This document shows, piece after piece, positions 9,676 through 25,900 of a stretch of 64,000 nucleotides of DNA (the first letter of the stretch is position 1; each line of letters starts with the position of its first letter). The notes below the pieces were generated by a model that was given only the letters and a program-made list of their open reading frames with translations, ran no database searches and was not told the DNA's origin. The translations under genes and the position numbers were made by a program. Source of the DNA: Begonia masoniana (Eukaryota; Streptophyta; Magnoliopsida; Cucurbitales; Begoniaceae); assembly GCA_022432975.1 (NCBI GenBank), contig CM039512.1, positions 191,511-255,510 of the forward strand, in the 5' to 3' direction.

Positions 9676-10800
9676 GCGTGTGAAAATTCAAGGTTGCTTG
9701 GAGTATTTATCGATATAAACTATAAAGGTCACATTGTAGCAAAGAGCTTTATTTAGACTTATGACACAGAGATTCAAGAAATGTTTGCTCTTTTAACAAA
9801 AGTCATCTCTATTCTTGTATTGTTATATCTTGCCATAAATTTAGATTGGTGTTTACATCAACTTGAAGTTAAATATGTCTTTCAAAATGGGATCTAACAT
9901 AACAAATGTTTATGGATTTACCTATGGGGTTTGAACAACATTATGAAATGAACAAGGCATGTAAACTCTATAAAGCTTTCTATAGACTTACACAATCACT
10001 AAAAGCTTTACACAATCACTAAAAGCTTTCTATAGACTTACACAATCACTAAAAGCTTTCTATAGACTTACACAATCACTAAAAGCTTTCTATAGACTTA
10101 CACAATCACTAAAAGCTTTCTATAGACTTACACAATCACTAAAAGCTTTCTATAGACTTACACAATCACTAAAAGCTTTCTATAGACTTACACAATCACT
10201 AAAAGCTTTCTATAGACTTACACAATCACTAAAAGCTTTCTATAGACTTACACAATCACTAAAAGCTTTCTATAGACTTACACAATCACTAAAAGCTTTC
10301 TATAGACTTACACAATCACTAAAAGCTTTCTATAGACTTACACAATCACTAAAAGCTTTCTATAGACTTACACAATCACTAAAAGCTTTCTATAGACTTA
10401 CACAATCACTAAAAGCTTTCTATAGACTTACACAATCACTAAAAGCTTTGTTTAGTGGATTCACTAAAACATTCAAGAATTTTTCCTCTATTCAGAATCA
10501 AGCAGATCATACAATGTTTTATAAGTACTCTAGTCGAGGTTAAATAGCTATACTTGTTGTATATGTTGATGACATAATTCTAATAGGAGATTATGACCAA
10601 CCATCAACTCTAGTATAAAAATACATGAGAAGAGAAATTGAAATTAAGAACAGTGAAAGTACTTTTTGGACGTAGAGATTGCCCGATCAATAGCAAAAAA
10701 AATTTATATCAACAAAAATATATCTTGAATTTATTGGTAGATACTGGACTTTTTGGGTATAAATTAAGTGAAACACCAATTTTACCATAACTAACGCTAC
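9676..10800 (+). pseudogene. Ty1/copia reverse transcriptase, decayed pseudogene
   Basis: Reading across frames gives copia RT landmarks in the right order: YKGHIVAKSF, LHQLEVKYVFQNG (9853-9891), MFMDLPMGFE (9906-9935), CKLYKAFYRLTQSLKA where intact copia RTs have a KSLYGLKQSPR-type motif, FTKTFKNF, QADHTMFYKYSS, the catalytic YVDD (10562-10573) followed by IILIGD, and a tail like LxxTGLFGYKLSETPI (about 10730-10780). Reading requires frameshifts (the first two motifs lie in frames 1 and 3, YVDD in frame 2), and stops such as TAA at 10541-10543 are present. No integrase, RNase H or LTRs are recognised beside it. It is an old fragment that cannot make a working protein. The LYGLKQ-type motif has been amplified as a 30-bp array. 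Confidence 0.85.
9971..10440 (+). repeat. 30-bp array inside the RT pseudogene (about 15-16 units)
   Basis: The unit is AAAAGCTTTCTATAGACTTA plus CACAATCACT. One full unit is followed by a 20-bp shortened unit (10001-10020) and then 14 full units (10021-10440) with no differences. The unit is a multiple of three and encodes AFYRLTQSLK, the degenerate LYGLKQ-type motif of copia RT, so the array would keep the frame. Confidence 0.95.
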
Positions 10801-13774
<2,974 letters not shown>

Positions 13775-14424
13775 CCATAGGAGGTCGTTTGTAGTGGAAA
13801 TTGGATTCGAAAATTACCGTATTCATTTGGTTTTTGGGTGTCACTGAGATTTTTAATTCTGGGATTGATTTTTCACAATCGCCCTAATGCAGAAACACTG
13901 CTAATGGTGATGGATTCTGACTGTGATTACCATTCTGAAGTCTCAGAACCCCAAATTTCCTATCTTGATCATACTTTTTCAAGTTCTAGTAGGTCTTTGG
14001 ATTGATCAATTTGAATTATTATTCCTTAGTTAATCTATTTCATGATGGTTCCTGACAAGTATACGCTATTGAGGACATATTTTTTCTGTGTTGTTGAGTT
14101 GGTCTGAAAATTAGATGCATTGCATAAAAGGTATTGATGTGGCATATGAATCCAAAATAATTGGGCAAATTCTTGATGTCAGTCAATATGGAAGTGATGG
14201 CAGATCAAGATCATAGAATCTTTTCTAGTTTATAATGTAATGAATAAATAATTAAATTGGGCAGATTTTAAAAAATTTGTTCTAATGTAATATGTCACTC
14301 TTAACATCTTATTCTGATTTAATTAGAATTAAAGTCCGTTCTTCACCAGATTTGAAAACATCAAATATAGTTACATAAGGTTGATTTAATGAGCAACCTT
14401 GTATTTTTCCCGCTTCTTTTTTGT
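13775..14424. other. AT-rich stretch, possibly intron-like or transduced sequence
   Basis: No coding frame or known element seen. The T-rich composition resembles plant intron sequence. Further right, TTTTTGTAG|TGTGCAG|GTAACT (about 14886-14906) looks like splice sites around a micro-exon, so a captured gene fragment is possible but unproven. Confidence 0.3.
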
Positions 14425-14843
14425 TTTCAAATTAGTTATGTAGGCCTTTTGTAAGTTTCTAATAACTTTCCAATTGAGAATGTCTAATTAATTTCCAATT
14501 GTGATTTTCTAATCAGTTCAATTGTGATTTCGGTAGCTATATATGAGAGATTTTTTGCCAATTAGAAAATTACAAGCTGCCTTAAATTAGTCAAAAATTA
14601 CATAAGGGAAACATATTGGTTGATAAACCAATTAGACATATGTATTGAGTACAGTTCAACATAGTTGATCGAGTAAGGTCGTTTTCATGATTTTCTATGC
14701 CTCAAAAATCGATTGTGGTATGTATTGTTGTTTGATTTTGTTGATCAAATACTTTTAATGTTTTATCTCTCCAAGTCGAAAACTTTATAATGTCTTTTTT
14801 TTCCTTTTCTCAATCATTACGTCACATTATTTTTTAACATTAG
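14425..14843 (+). repeat. Segmental duplication, unexpanded copy
   Basis: From AAATTAGTTATGTAGGCC to CATTACGTCACATTATTTTTT. The same sequence recurs at 14914-16335 apart from array growth and a few single-base differences, including homopolymer lengths (for example GATTTTG versus GATTTTTG). This copy has one CCAATTGAGAATG unit and one CAATTGTGATTTTC unit. Confidence 0.9.
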
Positions 14844-14955
14844 TGATTAATTTTCATTTGACACTTGTGAATGTTTGTTTTCTTTTTGTAGTGTGCAGGT
14901 AACTGGAAGTTATCAAATTAGTTATGTAGGCCTTTTGTAAGTTTCTAATAACTTT

Positions 14956-15705
14956 CCAATTGAGAATGTCTAATTAATTTCCAATTGAGAATGTCTAATT
15001 AATTTCCAATTGAGAATGTCTAATTAATTTCCAATTGAGAATGTCTAATTAATTTCCAATTGAGAATGTCTAATTAATTTCCAATTGAGAATGTCTAATT
15101 AATTTCCAATTGAGAATGTCTAATTAATTTCCAATTGAGAATGTCTAATTAATTTCCAATTGAGAATGTCTAATTAATTTCCAATTGAGAATGTCTAATT
15201 AATTTCCAATTGAGAATGTCTAATTAATTTCCAATTGAGAATGTCTAATTAATTTCCAATTGAGAATGTCTAATTAATTTCCAATTGAGAATGTCTAATT
15301 AATTTCCAATTGAGAATGTCTAATTAATTTCCAATTGAGAATGTCTAATTAATTTCCAATTGAGAATGTCTAATTAATTTCCAATTGAGAATGTCTAATT
15401 AATTTCCAATTGAGAATGTCTAATTAATTTCCAATTGAGAATGTCTAATTAATTTCCAATTGAGAATGTCTAATTAATTTCCAATTGAGAATGTCTAATT
15501 AATTTCCAATTGAGAATGTCTAATTAATTTCCAATTGAGAATGTCTAATTAATTTCCAATTGAGAATGTCTAATTAATTTCCAATTGAGAATGTCTAATT
15601 AATTTCCAATTGAGAATGTCTAATTAATTTCCAATTGAGAATGTCTAATTAATTTCCAATTGAGAATGTCTAATTAATTTCCAATTGAGAATGTCTAATT
15701 AATTT
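14956..15705 (+). repeat. 25-bp minisatellite, 30 perfect units
   Basis: The unit is CCAATTGAGAATGTCTAATT plus AATTT. Phase checks at 15006, 15081 and 15681 are exact, giving 750 bases and 30 units with no visible variants. Copy one of the duplication holds a single unit. Confidence 0.97.
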
Positions 15706-15706
15706 C

Positions 15707-16005
15707 CAATTGTGATTTTCTAATCAGTTCAATTGTGATTTTCTAATCAGTTCAATTGTGATTTTCTAATCAGTTCAATTGTGATTTTCTAATCAGTTCA
15801 ATTGTGATTTTCTAATCAGTTCAATTGTGATTTTCTAATCAGTTCAATTGTGATTTTCTAATCAGTTCAATTGTGATTTTCTAATCAGTTCAATTGTGAT
15901 TTTCTAATCAGTTCAATTGTGATTTTCTAATCAGTTCAATTGTGATTTTCTAATCAGTTCAATTGTGATTTTCTAATCAGTTCAATTGTGATTTTCTAAT
16001 CAGTT
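15707..16005 (+). repeat. 23-bp minisatellite, 13 perfect units
   Basis: The unit is CAATTGTGATTTTCTAATCA plus GTT, directly following the 25-bp array. It spans 299 bases, exactly 13 units, and is again single in the sister copy. Confidence 0.97.
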
Positions 16006-16423
16006 CAATTGTGATTTCGGTAGCTATATATGAGAGATTTTTTGCCAATTAGAAAATTACAAGCTGCCTTAAATTAGTCAAAAATTACATAAGGGAAACA
16101 TATTGGTTGATAAACCAAATTAGACATATGTATTGAGTACAGTTCAACATAGTTGATCGAGTAAGGTCGTTTTTCATGATTTTCTATGCCTCAAAAAATC
16201 GATTGTGGTATGTATTGTTGTTTGATTTTTGTTGATCAAATACTTTTTAATGTTTTATCTCTCCAAGTCGAAAACTTTATAATGTCTTTTTTTTTCCTTT
16301 TCTCAATCATTACGTCACATTTATTTTTTTTTAAGGTTAGAATTATTACATTACTTTTCCTCATTATACATAATGTTGTGGTAGATCCTGAGAAATTTAC
16401 AACACAATATAGGTAAACACATG

Positions 16424-17244
<821 letters not shown>

Positions 17245-20200
17245 CGGGAGAAAAACCTACTTTTGATCTTGTTATACATGCGTTAGTCTATCCCACTATT
17301 AAGGTGTTTAGTTTTTTTGAAATAAGGTCGTAAGTTGTATGGCTTCTTCATGTTCCATGCAAAATAGTTTACGTCACATCCTACTAAGTAATCCGATTTC
17401 AAGCCCATAGATAGTGTATGTTTGCTTCCATAGTCTAATCCATCTCATTTAGAAATCCAACCCACAAAATTTTTTAGAAAAAAAAAAATGAAATTTATTT
17501 TGTCTTCTAGATTTTTCAACCTGGATATATTTTTTCATATCGTTTCGTGATAACATCACTATTGTCTATACTTTAGTAAGCAAGTTTTTTGCGATTTCTT
17601 CGTATGAAGAGTTGTTCCACTTGCCCTATAGGTTTTGACAAATCTTTAGTACTTCTATGATTGATATGAAAGTTTATAAGCAAGTTTAAATTCTAGTGGT
17701 CAAAATAATCTAATTTTTTTTCAAGAATTGTCAATTATATGTGAAGAAAACCTACTTTTGATCTTGTTATACATGCATTAGTCTATCCTCACTATTAAGG
17801 TGTTTAGTTTTTTTTTTCAATTAGGTCGTAAGTCGTATGGCTTCTTCATATCTAGGCAAAATAGTTTACGTCTCATCCCACTAGTGATCTGATTTCAAGC
17901 CCATAGGATAGTGTATGTTTGCTTCCATAGTCTAATCCACCTCATTTAGAATCCAACCCACAAAGTTTTTTAGAAAAAAAAATGAAATTTAATTTGTCTT
18001 CTAGATTTTTCAACCTGGATATATTTTTTCATGTCTTTCGTGATGACATCATTATTGTCTATACTTTAGTAAGCAAGTTTTTTTGCGATTTCTTCGTATG
18101 AAGAGTTGTTCCACTTGCCCTAAGGTCTTGACACATCTTTAGCACTTCTACGATTGATATGAAGATTTATAGTCAAGTTTTAAATTCTAGTAGTCAAAAT
18201 AAATCTAATATTTTTCAAGAATTGTCAATTTATATGTGAAGAGAAAACCTACTTTTGATCTTGTTATACATGCATTAGTCTATCTCACTATTAAGGTGTT
18301 TAGTTTTTTTTTTCAATAAGGTCGTAAGTCGTATGGCTTCTTCATGTTCCATGCAAAATAGTTTACGTCTCATCCCACTAGGTGATCCGATTTCAAGCCC
18401 ATAGGATAGTGTATGTTTGCTTCCATAGTCTAATCCACCTCATTTAGAATCCAACCCACAAAGTTTTTTAGAAAAAAAAATGAAATTTATTTTGTCTTCT
18501 AGATTTTTCAACCTGGATATATTTTTTCATGTCTTTCGTGATGACATCATTATTGTCTATACTTTAGTAAGCAAGTTTTTTTGCGATTTCTTCGTATGAA
18601 GAGTTGTTCCACTTGCCCTAAGGTCTTGACACATTTTTCGCACATCTACGATTGATATGAAGATTTATAGTCAAGTTTTAAATTCTAGTAGTCAAAATAA
18701 ATTTAATGTTTTTTCAAGAATTGTCAATTTATATGTGAAGAGAAAACCTACTTTTGATCTTGTTATACATGCATTAGTCTATCCCACTATTAAGGTGTTT
18801 AGTTTTTTTTCAATAAGGTCGTAAGGGCTTCTTCATGTTCCATGCAAAATAGTTTACGTCTCATCCCACTAGATGATCCGATTTCAAGCTCATGAGATAG
18901 TGTATGTTTGCTTCCATAGTCTAATCCACCTCATTTAGAATCCAACCCACAAAGTTTTTTAGAAAAAAAAATGAAATTTATTTTGTCTTCTAGATTTTTC
19001 AACCTGGATATATTTTTTCATGTCTTTCGTGATGACATCATTATTGTCTATACTTTAGTAAGCAAATTTTTTTTTTTTTGTGATTTCTTCGTATGAAGAG
19101 TTGTTCCACTTGCTCTAAGGTCTTGACACATCTTTAACACTTCTACGATTGATACGAAGATTTATAGTCAAGTTTTAAATTCTAGTAGTCAAAATAAATC
19201 TAATATTTTTTCAAGAATTGTCAATTTATATGTGAAGAGAAAACCTACTTTTGATCTTGTTATACATGCATTAGTCTGTCTCACTATTAAGGTATTTAGT
19301 TTTTTTTCAATAAGGTCGTAAGTCGTATGACTTCTTCATGTTCCGTGCAAAATAGTTTACGTCTCATCCCACTAGGTGATCCGATTTCAAGCCCATAGGA
19401 TAGTGTATGTTTGCTTCCATAGTCTAATCCATCTCATTTAGAATCCAACCCACAAAATTTTTTAGAAAAAAAAATGAAATTTATTTTGTCTTCTAGATTT
19501 TTCAACCTGGATATATTTTTTCATATCTTTCGTGATAACATCACTATTGTCTATACTTTAGTAAGCAAGTTTTTTTGCGATTTCTTCGTATGAAGAGTTG
19601 TTCCACTTGCCCTAAGGTTTTGACAAATCTTTAGTACTTCTATGATTGATATGAAAGTTTATAATCAAGTTTTAAATTCTAGTGGTCAAAATAAATCTAA
19701 TTTTTTTTCAAGAATTGTCAATTTATATGTGAAGAGAAAACCTACTTTTGATCTTGTTATACATGCATTAGTCTATCTCACTATTAAGGTGTTTAGTTTT
19801 TTTTTTTCAATTAGGTCGTAAGTCGTATGGCTTCTTCATATTCTATGCAAAATAGTTTACGTCTCATCCCACTAGGTGATCTGATTTCAAGCCCATAGGA
19901 TAGTGTATGTTTGCTTCCATAGTCTAATCCACCTCATTTAGAAACCAACCCACAAAGTTTTTTAGAAAAAAAATTAAATTTATTTTGTCTTCTAAATTTT
20001 TCAACCTGGATATATTTTTTCATGTCTTTCGTGATGACATCATTATTGTCTATACTTTAGTAAGCAAGTTTTTTTGCGATTTCTTCGTATGAAGAGTTGT
20101 TCCACTTGCCCTAAGGTCTTGACACATTTTTCGCACATCTACGATTGATATGAAGATTTATAGTCAAGTTTTAAATTCTAGTAGTCAAAATAAATTTAAT

Positions 20201-21700
20201 GTTTTTTCAAGAATTGTCAATTTATATGTGAAGAGAAAACCTACTTTTGATCTTGTTATACATGCATTAGTCTATCCCACTATTAAGGTGTTTAGGTCTT
20301 TTTCAATAAGGTCGTAAGGGCTTCTTCATGTTCCATGCAAAATAGTTTACGTCTCATCCCACTAGATGATCCGATTTCAAGCTCATGGGATAGTGTATAT
20401 TTGCTTTCATAGTTTAATCCACCTCATTATAATCCAACCCACAAAGTTTTTTAGAAAAAAAAAATGAAATTTATTTTGTCTTCTAGATTTTTCAACCTAG
20501 ATATATTTTTTCATGTCTTTCGTGATGACATCATTATTGTCTATACTTTAGTAAGCAAATTTTTTTTTGTGATTTCTTCGTATGAAGAGTTAATCCACTT
20601 GTCTTAATGTCTTGACACATCTTTAGCACTTCTACGATTGATATGAAGATTTATAGTCAAGTTTTAAATTCTAGTAGTCAAAATAAATCTAATGTTTTTT
20701 CAAGAATTGTCAATTTATATGTGAAGAGAAAACTTACTTTTGATCATGTTATACATGCATTAGTCTATCTCACTATTACAGTGTTTAGTTTTTTTTTCAA
20801 TAAGGTCGTAAGTCGTATGGCTTCTTCATGTTCCTTGCAAAAAAGTTTACGTCTCATCCCACTAGGTGATCCGATTTCAAGCCCATAGGATAGTGTATGT
20901 TTGCTTCCATAGTCTAATCCACCTCATTTATAATCCAACCCACAAAGTTTTTTAAGAAAAAAAATGAAATTTATTTTGTCTTCTAGATTTTTCAACCTGG
21001 ATATATTTTTTCATATCTTTCGTGATGACATCATTATTGTCTATACTTTAGTAAGCAAGTTTTTTTGCGATATCTTCGTATGAAGAGTTGTTCCACTTGC
21101 CCTAAGGTCTTGACACTTCTTTCGCACATCTACGATTGATATGAAGATTTATAGTCAAGTTTTAAATTCTAGTAGTCAAAATAAATTTAATGTTTTTTCA
21201 AGAATTGTCAATTTATATGTGAAGAGAAAGCCTACTTTTGATCTTTTTATACATGCATTAGTCTATCTCACTATTAAGGTGTTTAGTTCTTTTTCAATAA
21301 GGTCGTAAGTCGAAGGGCTTCTTCATGTTCCATGCAAAATAGTTTACGTCCCATCCCACTAGGTGATCTGATTTCAAGTCTATGAGATAGTGTATGTTTG
21401 CTTCCATAGTCTAATCCACCTCATTTAGAATCCAACCCATAAAGTTTTTTAGAAAAAAAAATTAAATTTATTTTGTCTTCTAAATTTTTCAACCTGGATA
21501 TATTTTTTCATGTCTTTCGTGTTGACATCATTATTGTCTATACTTTAGTAAGCAAGTTTTTTTTACGATTTCTTCGTATGAAGAGTTGTTCCACGTGACC
21601 TAAGGTCTTGACACATCTTTAGCACTTCTACAATTGATATGAAGATTTATAATCAAGTTTTAAATTCTAGTAGTCAAAAATTGTGAATTTATATGTGAAG
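17245..21700. repeat. Retrotransposon-derived tandem repeat, block 1 (about 497-bp units, about nine)
   Basis: The landmark CCTACTTTTGATCTTG recurs at about 17250, 17748, 18246, 18743, 19240, 19740, 20237 and 21228, with a variant near 20729. Units contain GGTCGTAAGTCGTATGG, CCGATTTCAAGCCCATAGG, TTTTGTCTTCTAGATTTTTC and GGTCTTGACACATC. Shared variants show higher-order structure: GGTCGTAAGGGCTTC at 18816 and 20308 (three units apart), GATAACATCACTATTG at about 17549 and 19533 (four units apart). Open frames inside (for example 20643-20888) are not genes. Confidence 0.9.
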
Positions 21701-22900
21701 AGATATTTTTATAAAAAAAATTTAAATAGTTTGGAATGTCAAGGTCATTACGATCTCTAAAGTTCTTGTATTAGACAACTACTCAAGATTTGAGGAAGAA
21801 TTTGTAATGTTGACTGAAATACTATTGATAGCGGTGCTAGAAAATTACATCTTGAAATTGGTTTACATGATTACTTGAAACTAATTAGAATCTATATATA
21901 AAGCAAGAGATACTTAGATTTGAGTAGTAGGAAACAGAGAAATAGTATAAAAAAATAAGAAAGAGAAATCTATTTAGGACAATAGTCTACCCTATTTCTT
22001 TATCGTATTTGCATGATGACTTGAAAGTTATTAGAATCTGAATATGAAGCAAGACATACGTAAATTGAAGTAGAGAAATGAGAAGAAATAGTAGAGACGA
22101 ATAGGGGAAAGAAATGTATTTAGGGCAATAGTCTACCCTATTTCTTTATTGCATTTATGTGTAAAATAAAATAGTGGCAAAATTATTACTTGTCATAGTT
22201 TTATTTAGTTGTTGTATACATAAATTTAATTTTTCCATTTGGGTTATTGTTGATAGTGAAATAGAGAGAAGATATTTTTCGAAGAGATATTAGTTTTTAA
22301 GGGGCAAGGTGAGAAATAAAAGTAGTAAGGTGGCACCATTATTTAATCATGATAATAGTAGATAATTTTGTCGAACATCTATTTCAAAAATTTTGACGAG
22401 TTTTGAACTAAACAAAAGTAACCAAAACATAATAAAAGAGACATAAAAAACAAGTGTAGCTCTTAGAAGTACTCTTCATGATTCATCTTAAAGTTGTTAG
22501 AAATAAATTTTTGCCAAGGTCGTTTTATTCATTCGCAGTGCAATATGTTTCGGCTTCCAAACTAGGATCTCAATGTATAACATGTTTCAGCATCTCTTTA
22601 TCAATAAGGCTAGATTAATGCATTGAAAATTCCGTTACATTAAATAAACGAAAATTACAAGAAACGGAATCTTAAAGCTAACCACAAATCTTAGCAACAA
22701 TGCTAGATTCGAAAACCCTAATTATCTATTAATAACATTTCTTCATCAATAATCTTCATCACAACCTCCTATATTATACTTCCCTTTTCTATGTATAATA
22801 ATCCTCTCTTACTAACTCTAACTCCCCAATAATTTTCCAAGAAACTAACAAAAACTAAGTTTATAAACATATTATATAATATTTAAAACACTCCTATGAT
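21701..22900. repeat. Extended segment of the same parent element
   Basis: Sequence starting AGAGATATTTTTATAAAA and containing GGAATGTCAAGGTCATTACG, then GCAATATGTTTCGGCTTCC and ATCTCTTTATCAATA. It recurs at 56590-57110, in the 57.9-59.4 kb copies and at 62160-62700, so it belongs to the parent element and marks the point where short units change to long ones. Confidence 0.75.
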
Positions 22901-25900
22901 TATTTCCTAACAATACTCCCCATTCGAAATCGACTTTTTCCTCAAGGTCGCAAGTCGTATGGCTTCTCCATGTTCCATGCAAAATAGTTCACGTCTCGTC
23001 CTAGTAGGTGATCCGATTTCAAGCCCATGGAATAGTGTATGTTTGCTTCCATAGTCTAATCCACATCATTTAGAATCCAACCCACAAATGTTTTTAGAAA
23101 AAAAGCTGAAATTTATTTTGTCTGCTAGATTTTTCAACTTGGATACTTTTTTTCATTTCTTTTGTGATGACATCATTATTGTCTATACTTTAGTAAGCAA
23201 GTTTTTTTGTGATTTGTTCGTATGAAGAGTTGTTCCACTTGCCCTAAGGTCTTGACATATCTTTAGCACTTCTACGATTGATATGAACATTTATAGTTAA
23301 GTTTTAAATTTTAATAGTTTTAAAAAAATCTAATGTTTTTTTTTTCTTAGCAACACTGCTAGATTCGAAAATGCTAATTATCTATCAATAACTTCTCTTC
23401 ATTAATAATCATCATCACTACCTCCTATCTTACACTCCCATTTTCTAGGTCTAATAGCACTCTCTTACTAACTCTAACTCTCCAATAACTTTCCGAGAAA
23501 CTAACAAAAACTAAGTTTATAAACATATTATATAATTATCAAAATACTCCTATGATTATTTCGTAACAATAATCTCAATTCAAAATTGACTTTTTCCTCA
23601 AGGTCGTCAGTCGTATGGCTTCTCCATGTTCCATGCAAAATAGTTTACGTCTCATCTCACTTAGGTGATCCGATTTCAAGCCCATAAGATAGTGTATGTT
23701 TGCTTCCATAGTCAAATCAACCTCAATTAGAATCCAACCCACAAATTTTTTTAGAAAAAAAATTGAAATTTATTTTGTCTTCTGGATCTTTCAATTTGGA
23801 TATATTTTTTCATGTCTTTCGTGATGATATCATCATTGTCTATACTTTAGTAAGCAGGTTTTTTTGAGATTTCTTCGTATGAAGAGTTGTTCCATTTGCC
23901 CTAAGGTCTTGATATATATTTAGCACTTCTACGATTGATATGAACATTTATAGTCAAGATTTAAATTCTAGTAGTCAAAATAAATCTAATGTTTTTTTCT
24001 TAGCAACACTGCTGGATTCGGAAACGCTAATTATCTATCAATAACTTCTTTTCGTCAATAATCATCATCAGAACCTCCTATTTCACACTCTCCTTTTCTA
24101 TGTAAAATAACACTCTCTTACTAACTCTAACTCTCTAATAACTTTCCAAGAAACTAACAAAAACTAAGTTTATATATATATTATTTAATTATCAAAAAAC
24201 TCCTATGATTATTTCCTGACAATACTCCCCATTTGAAATCGACGTTTTCCTCAAGGTCGTAAGTCGTATGGTTTCTCTATGTTCCATGCAAAATAGTTTA
24301 CGTCTCATCCCACTAGGTGATCCAATTTCAAGCCCATAGGATATTGTATGTTTGATTCCATAGTCTAATCTATCTCATTTAGAATCCAACCCACAAAATT
24401 TTTTAGAAAAAAAACTGAAATTTATTTTGTCTTCTAGATTTTTTAACTTGGATACATTTTTTCATGTCTTTCGTAATGACTTCATTATTGTCTATATTTT
24501 AGTAAGCATGTTTTTTTTAGATTTCTTCGTGTAAACAGTTTTTCCACTTGCCCTAAGGTCTTGACACATCTTTAGCACTTCTACGATTGATATTAACATT
24601 TATAGTCAAATTTTAAATTCTAATAATCTAAATAAATCTAATGTTTTTTTTCTTAGCAACACTGCTAGATTCAAAAACGCTAAGTATCTATCAATAACTT
24701 CTTTCCGTAAATAATCATCATCACAACCTCCTATCTCACACTCTCCTTTTCTATATAAAATAACACTCTCTTACTAACTCTAACTCTCCAATAACTTTCC
24801 AAAAAACTAACAAAAACTAAATTTATATATATATTATATAATTATCAAAAAACTCCTATGATTATTTCCTAACAATACTCTCCATTCGAAATCGACTTTT
24901 TCCTCAAGGTCGTAAGTCGTATGGCTTCTCCATGTTTCATGCAAAATAGTTTACGTCTCATCCCACTAGGTGATCCATTTCAAGACCATAGGATAGTGTA
25001 TGTTTGTTTCCATAGTCTAATCTACCTCATTTAGAATCCAACCCACAAAATTTTTTAGAAAAAAAACTGAAATTTATTTTGTCTTCTAGATTTTTCAACT
25101 TGGATACATTTTTTCATGTTTTCGTGATGACTATCATTATTGTCTATACTTTAGTAAGCAGTTTTTTTGAGATTTCTTCGTAGTAAAGAGTTGTTCCACT
25201 TGCCCTAAGGTCTTGACACATCTTTAGCACTTCTACGATTGATATGAACATTTATAGTCAAGATTTAAATTCTAGATAGTCAAAATAATTCTAATGTTTT
25301 TTTCTTAGCAACACTGCTAGATTCGAAACAGCTAATTATCTATCAATAACTTCTTTCGTCAATAATTCATCATCACAACCTCCTATCTCACACTCTCCTT
25401 TTTCTATGATAATAACACTCTCTTACTAACTCTAACTCTCCTAATAACTTTCCAAGAAACTAACAAAACTAAGTTTATATATATATATTAATTATCAAAA
25501 ACTCCTATGATTATTTCCTGACAATACTCCCCATTTGAAATCGACGTTTTCCTCAAGGTCGTAAGTCGTATGGCTTCTCCTATGTTCATGCAAAATAGTT
25601 TACGTCTCATCCCACTAGGTGATCCAATTTCAAGCCCATAGGATATTGTATGTTTGATTTCCATAGTCTAATCTATCTCATTTAGAATCCAACCCACAAA
25701 ATTTTTTAGAAAAAAAACTGAAATTTATTTTGTCTTCTAGATTTTTTAACTTGGATACATTTTTTCATGTCTTTCGTAATGACATCATTATTGTCTATAC
25801 TTTTAGTAAGCATGTTTTTTTGCGATTTCTTCGTATAAACAGTTTTTCCACTTGCCCTAAGGTCTTGACACATCTTTAGCACTTCTACGATTGATATAAC

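Larger units (their letters stand above)
14914..16335 (+). repeat. Segmental duplication, expanded copy
   Basis: Second copy of 14425-14843, about 70 bases downstream, grown to 1.4 kb by two perfect minisatellites. The pair shows the ancestral state next to the expanded one. Confidence 0.9.
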
